Below are positions 52,808-61,468 of a stretch of 64,000 nt of DNA, piece by piece. A program made the translations under genes and the position numbers. The notes under the pieces were generated by a model, which was not told the DNA's origin, ran no database searches, and was given only the letters and a program-made list of their open reading frames with translations. Every line of letters begins with the position of its first letter. Position 1 is the stretch's first letter. This DNA is from Bacteroidota bacterium (lineage in GTDB: Bacteria > Bacteroidota > Ignavibacteria > SZUA-365), in the NCBI GenBank assembly GCA_023432805.1, contig JAEYUG010000079.1, forward strand, positions 1-64,000, read 5' to 3'.

Positions 52808-55597
52808 ATGGTTCCAATGCTGCGCTGGATCGTCGTACTGTTGCCGTTCGCACTGCTGTCTGCCCGTGCGCAGTTGACGGTCGTTTCGAACAAGTACGGT
52901 CACAGGCCTGGATACATCGACCATGCCGCACTGGTCGTGGAACCGCACGGCGGCTACGTCGAACATTCGCTCTACCTGACCTACTCCGACCACAACATCT
53001 TCGATAGGGATCCCAACGTAGAAATCGTGCACCGCTTCAACCTCCCGGCTGGGGCCATCGTCAACGACCTCTGGCTGTGGATGGGCGACAGCGTCATGCA
53101 GGCCATCGTGCTCGATACCTGGCACGCACGCAAGATCTACGACAGCATCACGGTCAGCCTGCGCGACCCCGCGTTCCTGAGCAGGCGCGGCGACCAGTAT
53201 GAACTCCGCATCTTCCCGCTCCAGTCGGGCGCCACGCGCAAGGTCAAGCTGAACTACATCGTACCCACGCGGTGGTACGGCATGCAGGCCGTCTCAGAAC
53301 TCCCTCTGCCGATGCTGATGCAGAGCTTTGCGCGGACCAAACCGCTCGATCTGCTTTTCCGCGAGCGCGAGCCGATCTGGGGAGATCCGATACTCGGCTC
53401 GCTGCCCGACGTCGTCTTCACACCACTGGTCGACACGAACGGCTATCAGTTCCGACACGTGCGCCTCGACGACATCACGCCCATCTCCGATCCGACCCTG
53501 CGCTACGACATCCGCTTCAGCGAGGGAACTCGCTTCACCGCGACACGGCGCGCGGGCGAAGACCTCGCGTTCCAGTTCGGCTTCGATCCCGTCATGCTGG
53601 CGGGAAGGGAGGCGGATACCACGGGACGGACCTTCCTGCTGGCATGCGACCTGAGCGGGTGGAACTCCGGAAACCTCGAGGTGCTCATCAAGCAGTCGCG
53701 GGAAGCCGCGCACGCCGCCACGCGTCCCCATGACAGCCTGCAGGTCGTCTACGGCGTCCGAGGTGAGATCGGCACGCTGGCAGACCGCATCCGCATCGCG
53801 CATCCCGATACCATCGACGCACTCTTCGACACGCTCGTCGCACGCGCAGCACGCCTAGCACCGGTGCGCGAACGCAAACCATTCATCAAGATCGCAGACA
53901 GCCTCGCCTTCGAATGCTGGGCGTTTCCAGACATGGAAAAGCTCGCGGAGGTAAAACGATACAACGAGTTGATCGAGGCCGTGTACGATCAGCATCACGA
54001 AGACGTGCTCATCACGTACGCGCATGGCGCCGAACACAAGGAGCGCACGACACATTTCCGTGCTCCTATTCTCGCCCACCTTGATTCGCTGTATGAGAGA
54101 GGAGGCAGAGTTCTCAGCTTCTTCGATTACTTCCGGCTAACCGGAATTGGGAAACCCGGTGAGGAAGTGATTGCGCTGTCACAGGTGCCCAGCATCGACA
54201 TGGAGACATCGCCGGAGCGGATGTCTCTCCTCCAGCGCGTGCCCACCGGTCGATTCAGCAGGCATTTCCGCGATGACCTCGTGCACAATCTCCGCATGTA
54301 CATGCGATGGGATCCGGATCCCGATATCCGCGAGGAGCTGCTCGACGACATGGGCAATCCCATGGTCTTTTCGAAGAGTGTCAAGAACGGCCTCCTGGTC
54401 GTGTCAACTCTCTGGTCTTTCCGCATTGACGGTGCGCTGAAGAGGGAGATTTCCATCCCGATGCTCGGACTCGCCGTCCCGACCAGCGGCAACCAGCTGC
54501 TCATGCCCCTGTTTCACCGCGTGCTGGCCATGCATGCCGCGACTCCCTTCGACCGGGTGATCTTCATCAGCAATTCCGACACCCTCATCGAAAAGGATGA
54601 CGCCGATCTCTGGGTGAACTTGTATGCAACCGCATTCGGCCCAAACCTGCCCGCGTTTACGACCGTCAATCTCGTCGACGGCGCCTTCCATATTCCACCC
54701 GTCGTCACCGACAACCAGATCGACTACTACTCGACCGGCTACCTGTTCAAGCGGCTGGCAGACCGGTCCCGCGGCCGCCACTTCGAATCCCACATCTACC
54801 CGTGGAGCAGCATCCGCACCCTGCTGAACCCGACCAACCTGCCACTGGCCGACTCACTCACCATCACTGCCGTCGCCGACGGGGGCAGGGGATTCGTGCA
54901 GGAAATCCGCGAGGTCGATCCCATCCCGGAGGATCCGAACAAGGCGCGCTTCTTCATCGGCTCTGCCATCGCCGCCGACAGCATCACGTTTACCGTGCGC
55001 GGACTCTACGAATACGGCACCGTCGAGCGCACCTTCATCCACACCGTGCCCGTGCGCACCGACACCCACGCCGCCGACGCGATCATTCCCGCGATGCTTG
55101 GCAACGAGCATCTGCGCGATATGTTCGCGCAGCTTCCCCGCGACACGGCAGGCATCGTGGAGACTGCGGTACGTCACCGCCTGCTCTGCGACTACACGGC
55201 CTTCCTCGCCCTCGAACCGCACGACACGATCACCTACATGCGCAATCCCTTCGACGAGGCGGGGCTGGTGGATGCGCCGCTGCCGGCTACGCCGGGGGAT
55301 CTCGATTCCCTCGTCATCACCGCCGGTCCCAATCCGTTTTCCGGCACGACGACCATTGCGGTCGACCTCCCCTCCGCTGCGGAAGTTACCGTGCGCGTCA
55401 CCGACATGATCGGCCGCCTCGTGCGCACGCTCGGCGACGGCGGGGAGGGCAGGGGCCGGCGCCACTATCTATGGAACGGACTCGACGCGTCGGGGCATCC
55501 CGTTCCGGCCGGTGCCTACATCGTGCAGGTGCTCGCCCGCGAACGCGCAGGCGAACAACTGCGGCGTGCCACGTGCACGCTATTGCGCGTGCAGTGA
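52808..55597 (+). CDS. VIT/VWA-like surface protein with type IX secretion domain
   Basis: A 929-residue secreted protein. Signal peptide MVPMLRWIVVLLPFALLSARA. Residues about 20-150 are a VIT (inter-alpha-trypsin) domain: YVEHSLYLTYSD, RFNLPAGAIVNDLWLWMGD, ARKIYDSITVSLRDPAFL, YELRIFPLQSGATRKVKLNY. A VWA-like region follows, but the metal site reads DLSGW rather than DxSxS and is probably non-functional. The segment DYTAFLALEP is typical of VIT/VWA proteins. The last 85 residues are a FlgD-like type IX sorting domain (NPFSGTTTIAVDL, RVTDMIGRLVRTL, YLWNGLDASG, PAGAYIVQV). GGAGG lies six bases before the start. Role unknown; surface display is likely. Confidence 0.82.
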   Translation: MVPMLRWIVVLLPFALLSARAQLTVVSNKYGHRPGYIDHAALVVEPHGGYVEHSLYLTYSDHNIFDRDPNVEIVHRFNLPAGAIVNDLWLWMGDSVMQAIVLDTWHARKIYDSITVSLRDPAFLSRRGDQYELRIFPLQSGATRKVKLNYIVPTRWYGMQAVSELPLPMLMQSFARTKPLDLLFREREPIWGDPILGSLPDVVFTPLVDTNGYQFRHVRLDDITPISDPTLRYDIRFSEGTRFTATRRAGEDLAFQFGFDPVMLAGREADTTGRTFLLACDLSGWNSGNLEVLIKQSREAAHAATRPHDSLQVVYGVRGEIGTLADRIRIAHPDTIDALFDTLVARAARLAPVRERKPFIKIADSLAFECWAFPDMEKLAEVKRYNELIEAVYDQHHEDVLITYAHGAEHKERTTHFRAPILAHLDSLYERGGRVLSFFDYFRLTGIGKPGEEVIALSQVPSIDMETSPERMSLLQRVPTGRFSRHFRDDLVHNLRMYMRWDPDPDIREELLDDMGNPMVFSKSVKNGLLVVSTLWSFRIDGALKREISIPMLGLAVPTSGNQLLMPLFHRVLAMHAATPFDRVIFISNSDTLIEKDDADLWVNLYATAFGPNLPAFTTVNLVDGAFHIPPVVTDNQIDYYSTGYLFKRLADRSRGRHFESHIYPWSSIRTLLNPTNLPLADSLTITAVADGGRGFVQEIREVDPIPEDPNKARFFIGSAIAADSITFTVRGLYEYGTVERTFIHTVPVRTDTHAADAIIPAMLGNEHLRDMFAQLPRDTAGIVETAVRHRLLCDYTAFLALEPHDTITYMRNPFDEAGLVDAPLPATPGDLDSLVITAGPNPFSGTTTIAVDLPSAAEVTVRVTDMIGRLVRTLGDGGEGRGRRHYLWNGLDASGHPVPAGAYIVQVLARERAGEQLRRATCTLLRVQ

Positions 55598-55630
55598 CCC
55601 CGGTGCACCAGCGAAGCCACGCAATGCAGG

Positions 55631-55650
55631 AACCCCGCCGCGGCGGGGTT
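55631..55650 (+). terminator. Candidate terminator of the VIT-domain gene
   Basis: The perfect palindrome AACCCCGCCGCGGCGGGGTT lies 34 bases after the stop codon at 55597. It is followed by CTTCG rather than a run of T, so termination is likely but not certain. Confidence 0.5.
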
Positions 55651-55671
55651 CTTCGTGCAGGAACACAAAAC

Positions 55672-55704
55672 AAAAAGACCCGTGATATGCTCACGAGTCT
55701 TTTC
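55672..55704 (-). terminator. Rho-independent terminator of the tRNA gene
   Basis: On the minus strand a stem of AAAAGAC and CGTGA/TCACG segments with one mismatch, a five-base loop, and a run of T. It begins about four bases after the tRNA end. Confidence 0.85.
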
Positions 55705-55707
55705 TTG

Positions 55708-55780
<73 letters not shown>

Positions 55781-55789
55781 GTGGGAATA

Positions 55790-55820
55790 CAATGATACGC
55801 ACGATCCCGGAAAAAAGCAA
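55790..55820 (-). promoter_or_regulatory. Candidate Bacteroidota-type promoter of the initiator tRNA
   Basis: On the minus strand TTG (55820-55818), 20 bases, then TATCATTG (55797-55790), close to the -33/-7 consensus TTG-N19-TAnnTTTG. The -7 box ends nine bases before the tRNA 5' end, which is the expected position for a tRNA without a long leader. Confidence 0.5.
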
Positions 55821-55906
55821 GCCGCGTCTCGCGACCAGCGTGCGGACGTCATCGTCAGTCAATGGAGGGGCGGCGTCTTGTCGCCGTTGGCGGTGAGTAG
55901 GTGCAG

Positions 55907-55926
55907 GGTGGACGGGGACGTCCACC
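55907..55926. repeat. Single type B hairpin repeat
   Basis: GGTGGACG-GGGA-CGTCCACC, downstream of the SDR gene and in the opposite orientation to the 61127 array. Confidence 0.85.
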
Positions 55927-55940
55927 GACCGTTCTCGCGA

Positions 55941-56732
55941 TTACAGCAGCCCGCGGTGGAGGCCGCCGTCGATCTGGATGGTCGCGCCCGTGATGTAGCC
56001 GGCTGCGTCGCTCGCGAGAAACGCCGCGAGCGCGCCGACCTCGGCAGGATCGCCGAGACGTCCGGCGGGAATCGCACCCACCGTCGCTGCGCGCTCCTCC
56101 TCGGGCGTGCGTCCGCTCTGCCGGGCACGATCCTCGAACAGATGCACGAGCCGGTCGGTCGCGATGAATCCCGGTGCGATGCAGTTGACCGTGACGCCGC
56201 GTGCGGCCACTTCGTCCGACAGCGTGCGCGCCATGCCCGTCACCGCAGCACGGTACGCGTTCGAGAGCAGCAGGCGCTGCACGGGCTGCTTGGCGCTGAT
56301 GGAGGTGATGTTGATCACCCGTCCGGATCCCTGCGCGATCATGCCGGGTAGCAGTCCGCGGATCAACCGCACCGCGCTCATCAGCGTGCGATTCCATGCG
56401 AGCGTCCACGTCATGTCGTCGGTGTCGAAAAAGGTGCCGGTGGGCGGACCCCCGTTGTTCGTCACGAGCACATCCACGCGGCCATGCCGCTCGCGCACCG
56501 CGTCGACCACCAGCTCGGCCCCCTCGGCGCCATCGAGATCACAGGCGACGAACGAGACGTCTACCCCATGCGCTGCATGCAGCTCGTCCGACAAAGCGGC
56601 GAGTGCGGCCTCCGATCGGGATGCGAGCAGCAGATGGCAACCCTCGGCCGCAAGCGCGCGCGCCACCGCGCGGCCCAGTCCCTGCGACGCCCCCGCTACA
56701 CAGGCGATCCTCTTCCTCAATCCAAGTTCCAT
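55941..56732 (-). CDS. Atypical short-chain dehydrogenase/reductase (BKR-like)
   Basis: A 263-residue Rossmann protein of the SDR superfamily. The cofactor motif is CVAGASQGLG (TGxxxGxG-like with Ala), and NNGGPP replaces the usual NNAG. The catalytic Ser is in INITSISAKQP, but the Tyr-x3-Lys pair is degenerate: the segment reads NAYRAAVTG, with Val in place of the Lys. This matches the known 'BKR-like' subgroup that lacks a perfect catalytic tetrad. ITGATIQIDGG closes the fold. Start 56732 is chosen because the frame upstream reads through 18-bp repeats. Reaction unknown. Confidence 0.85.
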   Translation of the reverse strand: MELGLRKRIACVAGASQGLGRAVARALAAEGCHLLLASRSEAALAALSDELHAAHGVDVSFVACDLDGAEGAELVVDAVRERHGRVDVLVTNNGGPPTGTFFDTDDMTWTLAWNRTLMSAVRLIRGLLPGMIAQGSGRVINITSISAKQPVQRLLLSNAYRAAVTGMARTLSDEVAARGVTVNCIAPGFIATDRLVHLFEDRARQSGRTPEEERAATVGAIPAGRLGDPAEVGALAAFLASDAAGYITGATIQIDGGLHRGLL

Positions 56733-56835
56733 GCCCTGTACTCCTTCAATGTGTGTGGAGGAAAATATCGCGAGTGCGGGGGTGGATCTCAAGTGCGTCG
56801 CGTACTCCAGCATGCCCGCGGGGGAAGCGCCCGCG

Positions 56836-56889
56836 CAGGGCATGCGGATGGAACAGGGCATGCGGATGGAACAGGGCATACGGATGGAA
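56836..56889. repeat. Three 18-bp tandem repeats upstream of def
   Basis: Three copies of an 18-bp unit (CAGGGCATGCGGATGGAA, third with one substitution), followed by a shortened fourth. The repeats lie between the divergent SDR and def starts, ending 61 bases before the def ATG. The unit is not related to the type A/B hairpins. Confidence 0.9.
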
Positions 56890-56949
56890 CAGGATCGGAA
56901 CACCGCCGTTGTGTATATTTACAGACTGTACTCAGCAAACGGATTTCGC

Positions 56950-57513
56950 ATGGCCATTCTTCCGATCTATACATATGACGCGCGCGTGCTGCGCGAGAAG
57001 ACCCGCGCGGTGGAACGTCCCGACGAGGCGATTGCACTCGCGCTCGACATGTTCGAGACCATGCGCAATGCGCATGGGGTGGGACTCGCCGCGAATCAGG
57101 TTGGACGAGGACTCTCGCTCTTCACCATCGATCTGACCGAGGTCGAGGACTACGAGGAGACGAAGCCCCTGCTCTTCATCAATCCCGATATCACCGATTT
57201 CGACGGCGACGACGTGGCCTACGAGGAGGGCTGCCTGAGCATCCCCAGTCTGCGCGAGGATGTGGTACGCCCCGAACGCCTGCGCATCACCTACCGCGAT
57301 GCGAACTTCGACGAGCAGGTGCTCGAAGCAGACGGCTTCCTGGCCCGCGTGATCCAGCACGAATTCGATCATCTCGAGGGCATCTTCTTCACCGACCGGC
57401 TGCGCGGACTGCGCAAGCGGCTCGTGGTTCCCGCACTGCAGAAGATCAAGCGCGGGGAAACACCGGCCGACTATCCGCTCGCGGAATTGAAGAAGATGGA
57501 CATCGTCGCCTGA
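56950..57513 (+). CDS. def: Peptide deformylase
   Basis: A 187-residue enzyme that removes the formyl group from new protein N-termini. All three motifs are present: GVGLAANQVG (G-x-G-L-A-A-x-Q), EEGCLSIP (with the metal-binding Cys) and QHEFDHLEGIFF (His pair and catalytic Glu). The start at 56950 follows a TATATTTAC sequence that looks like a -7 box 28 bases upstream. The frame is open upstream, but that part does not resemble deformylase. fmt follows after 71 bases. Confidence 0.96.
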   Translation: MAILPIYTYDARVLREKTRAVERPDEAIALALDMFETMRNAHGVGLAANQVGRGLSLFTIDLTEVEDYEETKPLLFINPDITDFDGDDVAYEEGCLSIPSLREDVVRPERLRITYRDANFDEQVLEADGFLARVIQHEFDHLEGIFFTDRLRGLRKRLVVPALQKIKRGETPADYPLAELKKMDIVA

Positions 57514-57584
57514 CCATCGGCGGGCGGGAGATTCCCGTTCTGCACTCATCTGTATCACCCCGATCACACACGAGACAATCGGAC

Positions 57585-58538
57585 ATGAAGATCCTTTTCA
57601 TGGGCACCCCCGACTTCGCCGTGCCCTCGCTGCGCGCCCTCGTCGCAAGCGACCACGAGGTCGTCGCCGTCGCCACGGGATGTGACAAGCAACGGGGTAG
57701 GGGACGCCGGATGTCGCCCACGCCCGTCAAGGCGGCCGCGCTCGAGGCGGGACTTCCCGTGATCGAAACCGACAACGTGCGCGATCCCGCCTTCGCCGAA
57801 GCGCTCGGCGGCTTCCCCGCCGACCTCTACGTCATCGTCGCCTTCCGCATCCTGCCCGCGTCGGTCTTCACCATCCCCCCGAAGGGCACCTTCAATCTGC
57901 ACGCATCCCTCCTGCCGAAGTACCGTGGCGCCGCACCCATCAACTGGGCGCTGATGAATGGCGACACGCGCTCGGGCGTGACGACCTTCATGATCCGCGA
58001 GCAGGTCGACACCGGCGGTATCCTGCTGCAGGACGCCGTGCAGATGCCCGCGAGCATGACCGCGGGCGAGCTGCATGACGTGCTCGCCGCGAGCGGGGCC
58101 GCGCTCGTCGTGCGCACGGTCAGCGAGCTGGAGGCGGGCGTGCTCGCCCCGCAGCCACAGAACGATTCCGAGGCCACGCCCGCACCGAAGATCTTCCGCG
58201 ACACCTGCCGCATCGACTGGAGCCGCAGCGCTGCGGCCGTACACAACCATGTGCGCGGACTGAGTCCCCACCCAGGCGCATGGACCATGCTCGGCGACAC
58301 GATCCTCAAGCTGCACGGCACGCGCGTGGCCATCGTACGCCGCGGCGAGGTGCCCGTCACCGCTGCCGAACACGGCCTCGTGCCCGGCACCATGCTGCGC
58401 GACCGCGACCATATCGGCGTGGTCTGCGGCGAGAACATCCTCGACATCCTCACCCTGCAGCCCGAGGGTCGCCGCGCGATGACGACCGAGGAGTTCCTGC
58501 GCGGTCACGACATCCCCGCCGGCACCGTGCTCGTCTGA
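57585..58538 (+). CDS. fmt: Methionyl-tRNA formyltransferase
   Basis: A 317-residue enzyme that formylates Met on initiator tRNA using 10-formyl-THF. The N-terminal Rossmann part begins MKILFMGTPDFAVPSLRAL, and the catalytic region reads NLHASLLPKYRGAAPINWAL, with Asn, His and the SLLP motif, then GVTTFMI and QVDTGGILLQ with the conserved Asp. The C-terminal beta-barrel that binds tRNA starts near residue 205. It lies between def and a GDPD gene in the same direction, with the initiator tRNA 1.8 kb away on the other strand. Confidence 0.96.
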   Translation: MKILFMGTPDFAVPSLRALVASDHEVVAVATGCDKQRGRGRRMSPTPVKAAALEAGLPVIETDNVRDPAFAEALGGFPADLYVIVAFRILPASVFTIPPKGTFNLHASLLPKYRGAAPINWALMNGDTRSGVTTFMIREQVDTGGILLQDAVQMPASMTAGELHDVLAASGAALVVRTVSELEAGVLAPQPQNDSEATPAPKIFRDTCRIDWSRSAAAVHNHVRGLSPHPGAWTMLGDTILKLHGTRVAIVRRGEVPVTAAEHGLVPGTMLRDRDHIGVVCGENILDILTLQPEGRRAMTTEEFLRGHDIPAGTVLV

Positions 58539-58544
58539 CGCGCT

Positions 58545-59306
58545 GTGTCCGCCGCGCGCCCCACGCCACCCCTGATCATCGCCCATCGCGGTTCGCCCGC
58601 GCGCGCGCCCGAAAACACACTCGCCAGTTTCGCGCGTGCCGTCGACGAAGGCGCCCGCTGCATCGAATGCGACGTGCGCCTTGCGCGCGACGGCGTGCCC
58701 GTGCTCATGCACGACGCCACGCTGCAGCGAACGACCGACCGCAGCGGGTATGTGGCTGCGCACACGCACGCCGAACTCGACGCGGCCGATGCCGGCGCCT
58801 GGTTTGATGTGGCATTCATGGGGTGCAGGATTCCCACGCTGGAGGAAGTGCTCGCATGGCGTCCCTATGATGTGAGGATGATGCTGGAACTCAAGCGCGG
58901 GGGACTCGGCGTGCACACGACGCGCGATCTGGCGGAAGCTGTCGTGGCCCGCATCCACGCCGCGGATGCCACCCGCGCGGTGATCGTCACGTCGTTCAGC
59001 CACGCCGTGCTGCGCGCGGTGCGCGCGATCGACGACGAGATCGAGCTGGGACAGCTGCAGTACGGTCCCGCCATCAAAGTCGGACTCGTGCGCCGCCTCG
59101 AGCGCGTGCAGGCGGCCTGGTACATCCGCAGCGTGCGCACGGTCGGGGTGGCCGACGTGCGCGCAATGCACGCGGCGGGAATCCGCGTGGCGGTCTACAC
59201 CGCGAACACGGCGCGTGACGTGCGCCATGCCCTCGAGTGCGGAGTGGATGCGATCATCACGAACGAGCTTCCCTTCGTTCGGTCATTGCTTCAAGACAGT
59301 CGGTAG
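58545..59306 (+). CDS. Glycerophosphodiester phosphodiesterase
   Basis: A 253-residue TIM-barrel enzyme that hydrolyses glycerophosphodiesters to glycerol-3-phosphate and an alcohol. The family signature is IIAHRGSPARAPENTLASF, IECDVRLARDGVPVLMHDATLQRTTD, with His, Arg, Glu, Asp and second His at the metal site. Later conserved parts are MMLELKRG and VAVYTANTARDV. The start is GTG at 58545, six bases after fmt; no ATG fits before the conserved N-terminus. It has no signal peptide and is presumably cytoplasmic. Confidence 0.9.
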   Translation: MSAARPTPPLIIAHRGSPARAPENTLASFARAVDEGARCIECDVRLARDGVPVLMHDATLQRTTDRSGYVAAHTHAELDAADAGAWFDVAFMGCRIPTLEEVLAWRPYDVRMMLELKRGGLGVHTTRDLAEAVVARIHAADATRAVIVTSFSHAVLRAVRAIDDEIELGQLQYGPAIKVGLVRRLERVQAAWYIRSVRTVGVADVRAMHAAGIRVAVYTANTARDVRHALECGVDAIITNELPFVRSLLQDSR

Positions 59307-59324
59307 CTCTTCCCAGGCCGGGCG

Positions 59325-60452
59325 TCAGGCGGAGGCTTCCCCCAGCAGCAGCGCGGCCACGCGCGCGGCGGCGCCAGGCGTGCCCATGCGCGCGCGCACC
59401 CCGGCCAGATCCTTCAGCATCTGCGTGCGTCGGGGTCCCTCCTCCATCAGCGGCAGTATTGCATCGGAGATGCGTTCGGCGGTCGCATCGTGTTGCACGA
59501 GCTCCGGCACGATGCGCGCGTCGGCGAGGATGTTGGGCATGCCGATGTGGGAGACGTTGATCAGGCGACGGAAGATTTCATAGTTCAGACGCGAGGCGCG
59601 GTAGACGATCACGAGCGGCGTGCCATAGGTCGCGGTCTCGACGGTGGCAGTGCCCGAGGTGACGATCGCCGCGCGGGCGTGCTGCATGAGCGCATGCGTC
59701 ATGCCGCGCAGCAGGTGCACGTCACGCCGGGTGCCGATGTGGCGCTGGTAATGCGCGTCGTCGAGCGAGGCTGCGCCGATGGCGACGGTGCAGGACGTGC
59801 GGGCGCGGATGCGGTCGGCGGCGTCGAGCATGACCGGCAGCATGCGCTCGATTTCCTGGACGCGCGAGCCGGGCAGGAGGGCGAGGATGGGGGTGTCGGC
59901 GAGTCCCGCGCGGGAGAGGAACACGGCGCGCTCGACGTGCGGAAGCAGTTCGAGCAGGGGATGACCGACGAAGGTCGTGGCGATGCCCTCGCGCGAGAAG
60001 ATCGCCTCCTCGAAGGGGAAGACGACGGCGAGGTGGTCGACGAGGGGACGCATCTTCGCGACGCGTCCCCGACCCCAGGCCCAGACCTGCGGACTGATGT
60101 AGTACACGATGCGCACGCCGGTGGCACGCACGGCGCGTGCGAAGCGGAGATTGAATCCCGGATAATCGATGAGCAGGAGGGCGCGGGGCTTCCGCTCGGC
60201 GAGGGCGGCGCGCGCGCGGTCGAAGATCTGCCGCAGCCTGCGGTAGTTGCGGGCGACTTCCACAAATCCCATCACCGACGTGTCGCGCACGTGTGTGAGC
60301 AGTTCGCAGCCGGCCTCCTGCATGCGGTCGCCGCCGATGCCGAAGAACTGCGCGTCGGGCACGCGGGCGCGGAGCTGTTCGATGACGCGGGCGCCGTACT
60401 GGTCGCCCGAGGCCTCCCCGGCGATGATCATCCAGGAAGGGTCGGAGGTCAT
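59325..60452 (-). CDS. lpxB: Lipid-A-disaccharide synthase
   Basis: A 375-residue glycosyltransferase that joins UDP-2,3-diacylglucosamine and lipid X in lipid A biosynthesis. Motifs in order: IIAGEASGDQYG, FFGIGGDRMQEAG, SVMGFVEVARNY, LLIDYPGFNLRFA, IVYYISPQVWAW, VVFPFEEAIF and FVGHPLLE, and in the C-terminal half LLPGSR and ATVETATYGTPLVIVYR. Presence of lpxB shows a lipopolysaccharide-containing outer membrane. The start overlaps the upstream methyltransferase by four bases (ATGA), a pairing not usually part of lpx operons. Confidence 0.96.
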   Translation of the reverse strand: MTSDPSWMIIAGEASGDQYGARVIEQLRARVPDAQFFGIGGDRMQEAGCELLTHVRDTSVMGFVEVARNYRRLRQIFDRARAALAERKPRALLLIDYPGFNLRFARAVRATGVRIVYYISPQVWAWGRGRVAKMRPLVDHLAVVFPFEEAIFSREGIATTFVGHPLLELLPHVERAVFLSRAGLADTPILALLPGSRVQEIERMLPVMLDAADRIRARTSCTVAIGAASLDDAHYQRHIGTRRDVHLLRGMTHALMQHARAAIVTSGTATVETATYGTPLVIVYRASRLNYEIFRRLINVSHIGMPNILADARIVPELVQHDATAERISDAILPLMEEGPRRTQMLKDLAGVRARMGTPGAAARVAALLLGEASA

Positions 60453-61075
60453 CGCAGGAGGCGGATGACGACGAGGATGACGGTGACGAAGGCGAAGGCC
60501 TGGAGGGTGCGGGCCTCGGAGCGGAGTCCCGCCCGCCAGTCGATCGGGATGGGACGGGGACTGCGCCAGGCGGAGGGCCGGAAGAGGAAGCGCGGCACGT
60601 TGCGGCGGTATTCGGCGTAGGCTTCGCCGAATTCACCGGCGAGGAAGCGTTCCTCTTCCTGCACGATGAGGGTGTACTGGAAGATGAACCAGGCGAGGGC
60701 GACGAGCTGCAGCCAGGGGAAGAAGGCCATCGACATGATGCCGACGCCCATGTAGAGCGTCATGTTGCCGAGGTAGAGGGGATTGCGGACGTGGGCGAAG
60801 GGTCCACTGGTCACGAGCTTGCTCGCGCCGACCGAACCGGTCACGCGGGTTTCGCTGCCGGCGTAGAACACGCCCCATGCGCGCAGGGCTTCGCCGACCG
60901 CGGCGATGACGAAGCCGATGGCGAGGCTTTCCCACGTGGGCGCCGCGAACACGAGCATAAGCACGAGGAAGGGCAGCGGGGTGTAGCTGCGGTTCTTGAA
61001 GAGGATCTGGTTGAGTGTCACGAATACCTGCTGATTTTCTGCAATCCCGCAAAATACCCCGCGCCCACCCCACAT
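60449..61075 (-). CDS. ICMT/PEMT-like membrane methyltransferase
   Basis: A membrane protein of about 208 residues with four to five hydrophobic segments. The C-terminal SAM-binding signature of the isoprenylcysteine/phospholipid methyltransferase family is present: TSGPFAHVRNPLYLGNMTLY and EEERFLAGEFGEAYAEYRRNVPRFL. The substrate cannot be predicted; overlap with lpxB suggests a lipid. The start is uncertain: ATG 61075 is used, and a GTG near residue 19 is possible. The frame continues upstream through the 29-bp repeat array, where it encodes repetitive sequence with no membrane character, so no start there is credible. Confidence 0.8.
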   Translation of the reverse strand: MWGGRGVFCGIAENQQVFVTLNQILFKNRSYTPLPFLVLMLVFAAPTWESLAIGFVIAAVGEALRAWGVFYAGSETRVTGSVGASKLVTSGPFAHVRNPLYLGNMTLYMGVGIMSMAFFPWLQLVALAWFIFQYTLIVQEEERFLAGEFGEAYAEYRRNVPRFLFRPSAWRSPRPIPIDWRAGLRSEARTLQAFAFVTVILVVIRLLR

Positions 61076-61084
61076 CCAACGGGA

Positions 61085-61400
61085 GGACGGACGCCCCCGC
61101 CCGTCCGAACGGTCGGTGGATGAAACGGTCGGTGGACGTCCTCGTCCACCCGAAAGGTCGGTGGACGTCCTCGTCCACCAGAAAGGTCGGTGGACGTCCT
61201 CGTCCACCCGAAAGGTCGGTGGACGTCCCCGTCCACCAGAAAGGTCGGTGGACGTCCTCGTCCACCAGAAAAGTCGGTGGACGTCCCCGTCCACCAGTGA
61301 CGAATGTTCAGAGCAACGGCTGCGAGACGCCGCCCGTCCGTTGCGATTCGTCATCAACGGATGTTCAGTGTTTGACGGACGAGGGCGTCCGTCCTCCCAC
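61085..61400. repeat. 29-bp hairpin-repeat array (type B x6) flanked by type A copies
   Basis: Six 29-bp units at 61127-61300, each with GGTGGACG-TCC(T/C)-CGTCCACC. A degenerate start of a unit lies at 61111-61126, a degenerate type A hairpin at 61085-61106 and a perfect type A core at 61374-61393. It fills most of the 393-bp divergent region between the methyltransferase and hydratase genes; the rest (61301-61373 and 61401-61468) holds no recognisable gene. A TATCTTTAC box at 61429 may be part of the promoter of the following operon. Confidence 0.92.
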
Positions 61401-61468
61401 GGGGTATGGCGATTCCCGCGGGGGCTCGTATCTTTACGGATTCATACCCACGTCACACCGCAACTGCC

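Noticed and set aside
56733..56903. N-terminal extension of the SDR
   Set aside because: It would translate the 18-bp repeats into a Cys/Ile/Arg/Met/Pro repeat; the conserved Rossmann start follows the ATG at 56732.
61127..61300. CRISPR array
   Set aside because: The 29-bp units are directly adjacent with no unique spacers, and no cas genes are present.
61076..61357. N-terminal extension of the ICMT-like protein through the repeats
   Set aside because: The extra sequence is a translation of the tandem hairpins and has no hydrophobic or family character.
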